Below, piece by piece: positions 54,175 through 64,000 of a stretch of 64,000 nt of DNA (its first letter is position 1; every line of letters starts with the position of its first letter). This stretch comes from Leptobrachium leishanense (taxonomy: Eukaryota; Chordata; Amphibia; Anura; Megophryidae), in assembly GCA_009667805.1 (NCBI GenBank), contig CM019072.1:36139519-36203518 (forward strand), written 5' to 3'. The position numbers and the translations under genes were made by a program. The notes beneath the pieces were generated by a model. That model was given only the letters and a program-made list of their open reading frames with translations. It was not told the DNA's origin and did no database searches.

Positions 54175-54404
54175 GTCTATTCAAAGAAAGGTGAAACTCA
54201 TGAGAATGACTTGAGAAGTGAAAATTCGAGCAGAGAGAGGAGAAACTCAGGAGAATGACTGGAGAAGTGAAAATTCTAGTTCAAAATAGCCAAACCAGAA
54301 AAATTCTCCCATTTATCTCACTTTCCAAATCGGCTATGGGTCTAGATTGTTCTCTTCTGCCAGTTCTCCTGGTTTCCACCATTCTCTGAATAACCCTGCT
54401 AGAT
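54175..54404. mobile_element. Further degraded subfamily C copy
   Basis: TCTATTCAAAGAAAGGTG on the left and ATTCTCTGAATAACCCTG on the right with the same ATTCTAGTTCAAAATAGCC core. Confidence 0.65.
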
Positions 54405-55088
54405 ATTTTGGCCAAATATTTGTGCATTCTCTGATCATTATTGTAAATTCTTTGCTTAGGGGATAGATCCCATAGTTCAATGATTTACTAAGCCTCGGGC
54501 TAAAGACTGTACCTGGTACACATCTGGTTAAATGAAAGCGCTCACTGAGTATGGTAAAATAAAAAAATAATAAAATCTAACTTCTGAGTTATTCCTGGGT
54601 CTCGAGTTTTCAGTTCTACGACCATGAGCTTGATTGTTCCAAAATCCTTTCACCCTTTCCAAGTGACTGAGGGGGGAGATGAATGGATAAAATATACAGT
54701 GCAGAACAAGAATACATTACACACTTTTACTTTATTAATGGCATAATAAAAAGGATGGAAGTCAGAGGAAGACATCCTTTCTCTGCCGGAGACTCTTGTC
54801 CCATCCATCTTCTCCACATGCAAGATCAGTGGAGGAGACACAGCAGTAAAGCAGGAGAAGTGATCCATACCGAGGGATGTTTATCAAAAAGTCTCTTGCA
54901 TTAATGGCCGGCACCAAACAGGTTAAATATTTAAAGGCTTCGCTACTTTGTTATTTATAAAAGTACCCTGCTGAGTCAGAGCTTTTTAGACCCATAAATG
55001 AGCCAAAATGCAGAGCCCTGATTGTCTGTTAGGTCAGGTAGCGGGTCATTCTGCCGTGCATGAGCACTAGGGTGAGCCACCCCCTTTT
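54405..55088. other. No recognised feature
   Basis: Non-coding spacer. Confidence 0.5.
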
Positions 55089-55789
55089 GGAGTTGTAGGC
55101 ATTAACATAGGGGCAGATGCAGCAGCAGCTCCAGGCCCATGCCTCAGAATAGGCCCAGAGAAAGGATAACTATGTCTGCATTTGGACCCCTGTATCTCCA
55201 ACTCCATAGCAGCTACAGGGTCAAGTTAGGTATCACTGGAAAGGAGAGAACATGGCTTTTCCAGTGATACCAAACATGACCAGACTTTAAGTAAAAAAAA
55301 TATATATATACCTTTTCTTTCCAACAGTAATAGTTTTCACTTTTCAATTATAAAGTAAACAATGATTCTTCACTAACCATCACATTTCTTATGTCACCAA
55401 CAAGTGTGGAGGTGATGGGTGATGGTACAATCCATTGTTACGAATTGTTACCAGGGCCGGTGCTCCCACTGGGCAAGCTAGGCAACTGCCTAGAGCGCAC
55501 TGCCACCTAGGGGCGCAGCCGGCTCCAACTCAGGTTCCATTATTGTACCCGTTCCTCATTGTGCGGCTCATGTTGCCGGCAGTGACGGCTCGCAAAGCCG
55601 ACCCCCACTAGTGGCACAGAAGGTGGGCGTCTTAGGGTGACGCGCAGGGGCCACCAGATGATGTGCGGGTGCCACCAGAGGAGAGAGAAAGAAAGAAAGA
55701 AAGAAAGAAAGAAGCGACAGATGAAAGAAAAGAAAGAGGCAAAAGAAAGAAAGAAGCAGATGAAAGAAAAGGTGAAAGAAAGAGGCACA

Positions 55790-55830
<41 letters not shown>

Positions 55831-56888
55831 GGCACAGAAGAAAGAAAGAGGCACAGAAGAAAGAAAGAGGCACAGAAGAAAGAAAGAGGCACAGAGGGCA
55901 GAAAGAATGAGGCAGAGGAAAGAAAGAAAGAGGCAGATGAAAGAAAGGAAGAGGCAGAGGAAGGAAAGAAAAAGGCAAAGGAAAGAAAGAGGCAGATGAA
56001 AGAAAAGGAATAAGAAAGAGGCACAGAAGAAAGAGGCACAGAGTGCAGAGGGAATAAAGAATGAGGCAGAGGAAAGAAAGAGGCACAGAGTGCAGAGGAA
56101 AGAAAGAAAGAGGAAAGAAAGAGGCACAGACTGATCCCAGGCCCGACCAGCGGATGGGTAAGATGGGCAACGAACGACCGTGTGGGCTCCTGTGCCCAGC
56201 AGGGCACACCCTGTTGTGTGACACACCCTGTTGTGTGAGTGTGTGTCTCCATGCACAGAGTGTTCCGCCCCCTCGCACGCAGAGTGTGATTTCCCCTCCC
56301 CCCCGCATTTCAACAGTTAACAATTTTATTCTGGGGGGGGGCGCAAGCATCTGGTCTTGCCTAGGCGCGAAATAGTCTAGCACCGGCCCTGATTGTTACA
56401 TCAAAAACCTAAACCACCGCACTGCAGCGAAGAGCACTGAGGGGACCTTTGGACCCCTGCGTCACTAATCTTTAGACCTCACAAGGTCAGGTGAGGCGTC
56501 ATTGGACAGGGCAGAGTCCAGAGTGTTTTATATATAGTCATATTATTCATAAAAAAAACAAATATTTCCTTTTTTTTTTTTCATTTTTTAGTTAAAATTG
56601 TATATTTTCTCAGAAAAATGCAGTAACAGGTTCCCATTTCACATTTTCTTAACAAGTATGCCCTATAGAATATATAACCACAAAGGTTTGGATGATAAGA
56701 TTGGGAAAAACATTTTTTACACTCTTATGATTGAAATCTGAATGATAAATTAATCACACAGTATCTGTCTGGTTAGATATACCCGTATCTGTACTATTAA
56801 ATAACCAAAAATATGTTTTCATTTCACTAAATTCCAAAAAAAGCCCCCAAAACATTCAGCTCCAGCCAGAGATCTTAATCCGGCCCTG
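55089..56888. mobile_element. Non-autonomous hAT element (GGATTAACATAGGGGCAG family), copy 1, with a hAT nested inside
   Basis: The left end is degraded (GGCATTAACATAGGGGCAG) and the right end GAGATCTTAATCCGGCCCTG is intact. Blocks CAGCAGCTCCAGGCCCATGC and AAGGTCAGGTGAGG match the complete copy at 57016. The nested element occupies 55452-56391. No convincing outer duplication. Confidence 0.75.
55452..56391. mobile_element. Non-autonomous hAT element, short relative of 26140-33952, copy 2, perfect duplication
   Basis: CAGGGCCGGTGCTCCCACTGGG ... GCCTAGGCGCGAAATAGTCT ... CGGCCCTG. The flanks ATTGTTAC at 55444-55451 and 56392-56399 are identical. The related host copy at 57016 reads GAATTGTTACACC at this point, i.e. 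an empty site. GAAA tracts and GAAAGAGGCACAGA repeats fill 55685-56125; the FFLSFF-type reverse frames are artefacts. Confidence 0.95.
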
Positions 56889-57015
56889 GGCATCACCCTT
56901 CACAACCACATTCCCGGTCATTCTCGCCCCATGATCTGGGGACCAGGTAGCCACAATCAAATGGAATTTCCCTGCTGGACCCTGCATTTTTACACAAAAC
57001 TATATGCAACACACG

Positions 57016-58046
57016 CAGGGCCGGATTAACATAGGGGCAGATGGAGCAGCAGCTCCAGGCCCATGCCCCAGAATAGGCCCAGAGAAAAAATAGCAATGTC
57101 TGCTTTGATGGGCATTTGGACCCCAATATCTCCAACACCATAGCAGCTACAGGGTCATGTGAGGTATCAGTGGAAAGGCTAGGACATGGCCTTTCCAATG
57201 ATACCATTCATGACCAGGTTTTCCGTAACAATAAAAATAAAATAATAAATATTTCTTTATTTTTTCTTTCTAACACAGCAATACTTTCCACTTTTCATTT
57301 ATTACGGGAACAATGATGCTGCACTAACTCACCATCTTAAGTATGGAGGTGATGGCACGATCCGTTATTACGAATTGTTACACCAAATACCTAAACCGCC
57401 GCACTGCAGCAAAGTGCATGGGGGGACGACTTTGGAACCCTGCGTCACTAATCTTTACACCTCACAAGGTCAAGTGAAGGTGTCATTGGACAGTACAGAG
57501 TCTGGCCTTTGCATTAATACCAAACATGTAAAATCTAAAAGAAAAAAACAAACATTTTTTATCTACTTATTTTTAGTTCATAAATCGATGGCATTGTACA
57601 TTTGTCACGTATAAAATGAGCAATACCACTGCCATTACCCACCTTCTCATTTCCCACGCTGGGAGCAAGGTCAGGGTTTTATACAGTCATATTATTCATA
57701 AAACACCATCCTCCAAAACACAAGGGAAATACTTCATTTTTGGTTAAAATTGTATATTTTCTCAGAAAAATGCAGTAACAGGTTCCCATTTAATTTTTTT
57801 TTTTTAACAAGAATGCCCTATAGAATATATAACCAAAGGTTTGGATGATAAAATGTGAAAAAATAATTTTACACACTAAATGATTGAAATCTGAATGTAA
57901 ATTTACTCCCACAGTATCTGCCTGGTTAGATATACCCGTATCTGCACTATTAAATAACCTAAAATAGGTTTTCATTTCACTAAATTCCTAAAAAAGCCCA
58001 CCAAAATCTTCAGCTCCAGGCCCATAGAGATCTTAATCCGGCCCTG
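57016..58046. mobile_element. Non-autonomous hAT element (GGATTAACATAGGGGCAG family), copy 2, perfect duplication
   Basis: CAGGGCCGGATTAACATAGG ... GATCTTAATCCGGCCCTG, 1031 bp, flanked by AACACACG at 57008-57015 and 58047-58054. Confidence 0.95.
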
Positions 58047-58054
58047 AACACACG

Positions 58055-58685
58055 CCGTTCTTATAGTGAGGTTGTGCAAGGTGCGCATCAGGTGATTTGA
58101 GATTAGAGAAAGGTTGTTGTGATTGCCAAAACATTTGTTTTTTTCTTGTGTGTTTGATAAAAGTCCACGTTTGGAATTTGTGCACGTGGACCACTTTGGA
58201 TTTTCTGTCTGGGGGCGTGGCTGCTCATGACCAGCGAGCACCTTGTCCTGCCTCAGTGTGTGCATTCCCATTAGGATTTATACTTTATAGCTCTGGCACA
58301 GGATGTGCGATCTGGCGGTCTGTAGCACGACAGCACACTGAAACCATGACAGTAATAAGCCACGTGCTTGCGTAAAGAGTAAACTAATGGAAGTGCATTA
58401 ATGGTAGGCTTGGGGCGAAAGGTTGACTTGTTCACCGTGCATTTCTACGCCAATATTTGCATAGGAGACCAAAACAAAAGTAGGTCACAATATTGTAAAT
58501 GACATTAACGTAATTGCTTTGTGTTATTGTGTATGATTTATATCGCTAGGGTATACGTCATGCGTATGTAAATTAGATTTAAGAGTGATTATCTCACCAC
58601 CTTTATGGTCAGCAGGGACAAAAGTCGCAACTTGCAAACAAAACACAGCACCTATTGATTTAATACTGAGGCTGAGCAGGGCTGT
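58055..58685. other. No recognised feature
   Basis: Non-coding; nothing identified. Confidence 0.5.
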
Positions 58686-58693
58686 ATTGTAGC

Positions 58694-59737
58694 TAGGGCT
58701 GCAACGAACGAATCTTCATAATCGATTAGTTGGATGATTATTTTTTCGATTAATCGATTCATCAGATTACATCAAATACATCAAATACATCATTTTGTAC
58801 ATCAAATACAAAAAAATATTTGTTTACATAAGGAACACTATGTAATTTTTTTTTAAAAAAATCAACCCATCCCCCCCTTTTATTCTTACACGCAATTTGC
58901 GTAGTGTATGCAACTTTTGTATGTACATACGCAAATTGTGTATCTTGCATTACTTATGTAATTGTCACACACAAGGTAAGTGACACATGGTCACAGTAAT
59001 GGATTGATGTTGCATGCGCAGCTCAAGCCCATGTCTGCTTTTTCCCCAAATGTATGCAGCTACAAGCGCTCAGATAGACATGATGATGTCAGAAATCAAA
59101 GTGGATAGAGAAAGTGGGGGGCACTCCACACAGCCTGACCGCTTTAATAACCTAACGTGGTCAGGGTGCAAAGAATGTCCCTTTAAAATGATTTCATGAA
59201 CAAATTGAGTGGGGGGGGGAGGACCAGAGGTGAGAGGAAATGAGTCTGGGGGGGGCAAGAGACCCAACACAAGTGTGAGAGGGAGTGAGTTTAGGCAACA
59301 GACCGGACACAATTGTGGGAGGGAGTTTGAGGGAAGGAGCTGGAGAGCTTGACCAAAGGGAGAGGTGGCAGCTCCTGACTGGAGAGAGGGCAAGGAGGGT
59401 GGGGTGGAGGCACAGGAAACCTGCCCCAAGTAAGGATAAAACACTATTGGTTCAGCTCCTTCACCCAGTGTCAGCAAACCAGGGTCTGTGCTACAGCTCT
59501 GCTACTGATGTAAACTAAATAAAAACAAACTGGTTTTGTCTAACGACCCTAGAAGTAAACCATACTGAGTAAAGCAGCGGCAAGTCATCTTCAATCACCT
59601 CCGACGTAGCATCTGTGGTTATAAACATTTAACTCAGTCTGACATTAACTAGTGTGCGCTGTACACAAACCGATCAATCGATAATGATAATAGTTGACGA
59701 CGATTTTTATTATTGATTATTAGTTGTTTCATCCCTC
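58694..59737. mobile_element. Non-autonomous hAT element (GCTGCAACGAACG family)
   Basis: TAGGGCTGCAACGAACGAAT with AATCGATTAGTTGG on the left and GATTATTAGTTGTTTCATCCCTC on the right. It is the more complete relative of 27932-29089 and lacks the 33-bp array. Flanks ATTGTAGC and TGTCTCCC do not match. Confidence 0.75.
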
Positions 59738-59745
59738 TGTCTCCC

Positions 59746-60379
59746 ACAGCTTCACCCCCCAGGTTGAAAAGGACAGAAATGTCCCTTTAAAATAAGAAAC
59801 CATTCCTCACCCATAAGGAGTAGGTGAACACCAAACAAAAATTTGAATACCTATCTCCACCGTGTGGCAGAGGTAATGTTTTTAGGATAGGGTGGGCTAT
59901 GATGCAGCCTTGGAATGGGGCAACGTCTACCAGCACCATGTGTGAACAGTGTTGGTATCCCCTCTGCTGCTCACCCCCCATAATGCCCAGTGAGGACATT
60001 GAGACACCTTATTTGAATCATATGTTCAACTTTCTCTAATAAATGCTCATAGGTACGTCCAGTTGCCAAGGGATTGTCATATCGATAACAAACACCTTAC
60101 AGTATTGAAAACATTACAGGATAATAAAACGTTCCATATCACACCCTCCATATAGAAATATCAAAAGACCCCTTATTGAATGAGGGGGCTCATACCAATT
60201 GAATAGAAATGGTATCTACAGCTGTCAAGTGATCAGCCCAGTTGCAATGATGACGATAACAGCTAATTTTTTTATAGTGTTTTTGCTGTAGGGGCTCAAA
60301 CATACCATCGTTCATCTGGGATAAAATAAATGTAGATATTCAAAGTACTGGCTTTAATTGGATGAATCTATAAATAGAT
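59746..60379. other. No recognised feature
   Basis: Non-coding spacer. Confidence 0.5.
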
Positions 60380-60925
60380 CAGGGTTATTCCAAGAGAGCA
60401 GAACTGGCCCCGAAATGGAATTTTCTCATACGGTGCCATTTTGGGGCCATTCGGCTTTTCAAAAGCTGGCAATTTGTCAATAATACGGTGCCTGTTCAAG
60501 GGCAGTGAAATCCCCCATAGAGAAGCAATGGCTAATCTATTCACCGAAATGTCAGTGAAATGCTCTGATGTTCGGTGTTTTCATTTGGCAGGCTTAAACA
60601 GGGGAATCCCATAGGTTTCAATGTAAAAAATATTCCCGTTTTTATTGAATATTTAATAAACAGTATATTCTTTATTAATCTCCAAAAAAAAAGGCTCCTT
60701 ATTTAATTTTTCGGATTATTTAGGCATTTTCCGGTGAAATTCTTTTTCCCAATTCTTTTTAAATAGCCGGGTTTTTTTTCTGACAGACCTTTTTATTATT
60801 ATTCATTGGACCTTATATGCAATTTCTTGCTTTGGCTTGTCGGCTTTTTCCGGCGGCAGGTCTGCGCTCTGTTCGGCGGATCGTCGGCTTTTTCAGATGC
60901 GTTTGGCGTTATTGCGTGGGAACGT
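60380..60925. mobile_element. CAGGGTTATTC-family MITE, subfamily B, right end missing
   Basis: CAGGGTTATTCCAAGAGAGC, GGTGCCATTTTGGGGCCATT and GACCTTTTTATTATTATTC blocks in the same order as the copy at 14566; it stops near the GGCGTTATTGCG block. Confidence 0.7.
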
Positions 60926-61404
60926 CAGGTGCGGGTAGGACGTTTATTTTGTTTGTACAATTTATGGGTTGGTGTCATTTTTAACAAACTATTTATTACT
61001 CCAAGTTATTTTAGAAGGGGTAAAGGAGCGCCCATACAGTATTAAAAGAACAAATCACCTCCTGACAAATCAGAACAATGTTTTGAAAATTAGCTGTTGA
61101 AAATGACAGGAGCACAATGACATTTTGCCATATTATTTATATGCAAATTAATGTTACTTTCTAAATCAGGAGTGTGGGTGGAAAAAAAACAAGGTTGATT
61201 TGTTCAGGTGTTTTGCAGAAAAAGCTTGAAATTGGTGATTAAATAAAGCTTTAACCTGAGGGTGTAAAATGGCTCAGCACTGGAAGGATTAATGTCGCCT
61301 TAACAACTATCTTAAATTTAACAGACCCAACGTTGCATATTAACGTCTACATGCTCAACAAGGAAAGGGTTTACATGATCAACAAAGCTCTATTTAAAAA
61401 TATA
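60926..61404. other. No recognised feature
   Basis: Non-coding spacer. Confidence 0.5.
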
Positions 61405-62186
61405 CAGGGTTATTCAGAGAGCGCCGTAATGTCACCAACATTTCGGTGCTCTCCTGTTCACCGCACTTCGGAGAGTTAAATTCGCTGACCGTGCGGTGAA
61501 TTCAGTATTCACAGCAGGGTCCCCGATGTGCAGCGAATTGACCACCTGATCACATCTGAAAAAACCGCCACGAAACCACCGACATGATCCGAAAAACTGC
61601 CGAATGCATCGGACGACCAGCCAAATCGATCCGAATAAATATGACGACCCGCCGAACATGGGTAAAAAGAAAAAACACTGCAACTTTTAAAGTGCATTTT
61701 TTTAAAAAAAAAAAATACTGCATGAAAATACATGGAAATAATAAGAGGTCCTCTGAATAATAAAAAGATCTGTTACAGAAAAGAGAAACCTTTTAAAAAA
61801 ATATATATATATATATACTAGACATGTGCGTTTCGTTTTGCTCCGAATCAAAATTCGGACGGAAATTACCAGATTTGTTTTTCAGGAATAAGTCCAAAAT
61901 ACGAATCGGATCGGTCTGAAACGAAACGAAAGCGAAACAAAATGAAACAAAAAAACAAGGAATTGATTCTGTTTTTATGAACTAATTTGTTGTATTTCGT
62001 GGTGCACTCCGAAATTATTCAGCAATTTCATCAAAAAAAATCCCAAAAAATGCCTAAAAAATAAAGAAACTTTCTGCTGCAAATAAAAAGAAAACGGTTG
62101 AATAAATATTTATTAAAAAGGGGGATTTTTCGTACATTGAAACCTGTAGGATTAGCCTGATTAAACCTGTTTAACAAACCACCGAA
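61405..62186. mobile_element. CAGGGTTATTC-family MITE, subfamily B, reverse orientation, interrupted
   Basis: CAGGGTTATTCAGAGAGCGC at the left, GATCTGTTACAGAAAAG near 61768, then a hAT fragment (61821-62010), then the second half with GAATAAATATTTATTAAAA and CCTGTAGGATTAGCCTGATT. Confidence 0.6.
61821..62010. mobile_element. hAT end fragment, TAGACATGTGCG type
   Basis: TAGACATGTGCGTTTCG with CCGAATCAAAATTCGGACGG resembles the ends at 11155, 18465 and 37305. GTGGTGCACTCCG at 62000-62012 may be the diverged right end. Confidence 0.5.
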
Positions 62187-62765
62187 AATCAGGGTTAGAA
62201 ATCAAGGTTAGAAATTCTAAATCTAATTTCTAACCCTACAATCTAACCCTAATTTCTAACCCTGATTTTTGATGGTTCGTTCGATAGGACTAATCTGGCG
62301 AATTCTATAGGTTTCGAAGTAAAAAAAATAAAAAATTATTAAATATTTATTCAACAGTTTACATTTATTCTTTTCATTTGCAGCAAAAGTCTCTTTATTT
62401 ATTAAATTTTCAGGATTTTTCGGGATTTGTCAGGATTTTTTGGTGAAATTTTTGGATTCCTAATGTATTTTAAAACAACAAGGCTTTTTCCTTTGCCAAA
62501 CACAGTTTTTTTTCTTTCCTATTCAGCACCAAGGATATCAGCAGCTGCTATCCATGGTGCTGAATAGGAAAGAAAAAAAAACCCTGCATTTGGCAAAGAA
62601 AAAAGCCTCGTTTTAAAATAACAGGAATCCAAAAATTTCTCAAACAAGTCCTGAAAAATGACAAAAAATCTTAAAAAATAGAGACTTTTTGCTGCAAGTG
62701 AAAAGAATAAATGGTTGAATAAATATTAAAAAAAAAAACAGGGAATTTTTTTTACATTGAAACTT
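62187..62765. repeat. Alternating inverted MITE halves forming large palindromes
   Basis: Pieces of subfamily B lie head-to-head: one palindrome is centred near 62225 (TTTCTAACCCT against AGGGTTAGAAA) and another near 62545, with arms of roughly 230 bp. The latter's inner arms 62475-62533 and about 62555-62614 match closely (TTCCTATTCAGCACCA against TGGTGCTGAATAGGAA). Confidence 0.7.
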
Positions 62766-62769
62766 TTGG

Positions 62770-62925
62770 GATGATTTTATATGGCTGGTATTTTTATTGT
62801 AGTGCCAGCCGTATTTTATTTTAGTATGGCTGGTATTTTAATTTTATTATAGTACTGGCTGGTATTTATTTTAGTACCAGCGGGTATTTTCATTTTATTG
62901 TAGTACCGGCTGGCTGCTATCCTTG
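62770..62925. repeat. Degenerate tandem repeat
   Basis: Four imperfect units built on GGCTGGTATTTTAATTTTATT and AGTACC, about 35-45 bp each. Confidence 0.65.
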
Positions 62926-63070
62926 GTGCTGAAGTGCATGATGGACAGGGGGATTACCTATTTTTTTTACCCTAATTTAAGTAATTAATCCGATTCACAT
63001 TCCAAACTAACTAATAAAAAGTACGTAATAAGCGATAAAAATGAAATATGAATCAACCCGAAATACAAAA

Positions 63071-63509
63071 TCTATATATATAAAAACGTTTGTGGCCGTC
63101 ACGGCGCGTTTGTGCGCGCGCATCCAGCACAGCCAGACCTTACTAATCGACTGCGCGCTGAACTTACAGGTATCCGGGCAAGAGGTGGCCGCGATCTCCA
63201 GCCCTAGCGGTAGAGCCCTCTGGGATAGAGTGACCATTCATCCCCTGATTTCCAGGGACAGTCCCCGGATTGAGGAGACCGTCCCGGACAACTTAAATAA
63301 TGCTAATTTATTCACTGCTCTGAAGGAGGAGCTGCTGTTTCTTGGCTAGCTGCTAGGATTCCCATGCTGAATGGGACTCCCAGTGGAGAGCCAAGGAACT
63401 GCAACTCCTCCTTCAGAGCAGTGAATAAATTAGCATTATTTACGTTTGGGGACGAATGGTCATGCATCATCTCTCTGTTTAACACATGGGCAAACTTTCC
63501 TGGGAAGCA
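63071..63509 (+). mobile_element. Possible Helitron-like 5' end with internal inverted repeat
   Basis: TCTATATATATAAAAACG after an A at 63070 looks like the TC-TATATATA-AAAA 5' end of many animal Helitrons, followed by a CpG-rich stretch. An inverted repeat is at 63296-63340 and 63397-63441 (AATAATGCTAATTTATTCAC against GTGAATAAATTAGCATTATT). No CTRR hairpin end or coding region is seen in the window. Confidence 0.3.
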
Positions 63510-64000
63510 CCTGGCAGCCAGATCCTGGGGAGCACCTGAGCAGCCAGATCCAGGGGAGCACCTGAGCAGCCAGATCCAGGGGAGCACCTGAGCAGCCAGA
63601 TCCTGGGGAGCACTGAGAGCAGCCAGATCCAGGGGAGCACCTGAGCAGCCAGATCCTGGCGAGCACTGAGAGCAGCCAGATCCTGGGGAGCACTGAGAGC
63701 AGCCAGATCCTGGGGAGCATTGAGAGCAGCCAGATCCTGGGAATCACTGAGAGCAGCCAGATCCAGGGGAGAACCTGAGCAGCCAGATCCAGGGAAGCAC
63801 CTGAGCAGCCAGATCCTGGGGAGCACTGAGAGCAGCCAGACCTAGGGAAGCACCTGAGCAGCCAGATCCTGGGGAGCACTGAGAGCAGCCAGATCCAGGG
63901 GAGCACCTGAGTAGCCAGATCCTGGGGAGCACCTGAGTAGCCAGATCCTGGGGAGCACCTGAGTAGCCAGATCATGGGAGCAAGTGAGCAGCCAGACCAT
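63510..64000. repeat. 26/27-bp minisatellite running off the window edge
   Basis: Unit AGCAGCCAGATCCTGGGGAG followed by CACCTG (26 bp) or CACTGAG (27 bp), about 18 units in view. The reverse frames (WIWLLRCSPGSGCS) are array artefacts. Confidence 0.95.

Noticed and set aside
62195..62290. Telomere-like TAACCCTAA words
   Set aside because: Only isolated CTAACCCT motifs at irregular spacing in both orientations; they arise from a MITE palindrome, not a TTAGGG array.
63460..63975. 171-codon reverse frame
   Set aside because: Translation of the 26/27-bp minisatellite.

Overview
This window looks like repeat-dense intergenic DNA from a large vertebrate genome, most likely a frog or other amphibian. 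The mix supports this: CR1 and L2 LINEs, L1/Tx1-type LINEs, Tc1 relics, Ty3/Gypsy-type LTRs, and above all very many hAT-type elements with intact 8-bp target duplications. I found no host protein-coding gene, tRNA or rRNA that I can defend. The species is inferred from repeat families only.

Layout: 1-1.7 kb is the 3' end of a Ty3/Gypsy element with its LTR, next to a second LTR fragment. 2.0-9.7 kb holds hAT elements, a complete L1-type insertion with an intact ORF1 but no ORF2, and a Harbinger-like MITE. 10.1-12.2 kb is a decayed Tc1 element carrying three younger insertions. 12.5-19.4 kb alternates two large MITEs of a CAGGGTTATTC family with three complete hAT elements. 19.8-21.3 kb is a fold-back repeat with two hammerhead-ribozyme-like motifs, one per arm. 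24.5-25.5 kb is a solo LTR inserted in the target duplication of a hAT MITE.

26.1-34.0 kb is the most layered region. It reads as one large hAT element whose ZMYM/DUF4371-type transposase is split by a truncated hAT with a 33-bp array, a perfect palindrome, a TTAA-flanked element and a 5'-truncated L1. An LTR insertion with a tRNA-Ser-like primer site lies in its 3' end, and that LTR is itself interrupted by an L2 and a 0.64-kb fold-back. 35-45 kb holds a Tc1 relic split by a solo LTR, and two closely related CR1 copies. 47-59 kb carries several hAT elements, a TTAA element, a second L2 and a cluster of MITEs inserted in one another. The window ends in more MITE pieces, a possible Helitron end and a 26/27-bp minisatellite that runs off the edge.

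Nothing here acts as an operon or pathway; the region records successive transposition. Because many insertions keep recognisable target duplications, their relative order can be read. A recurring theme is that non-autonomous hAT elements carry internal tandem arrays (21, about 23, 29, 33 and about 46 bp, and GAAA), and these arrays generate most of the long but meaningless open frames.
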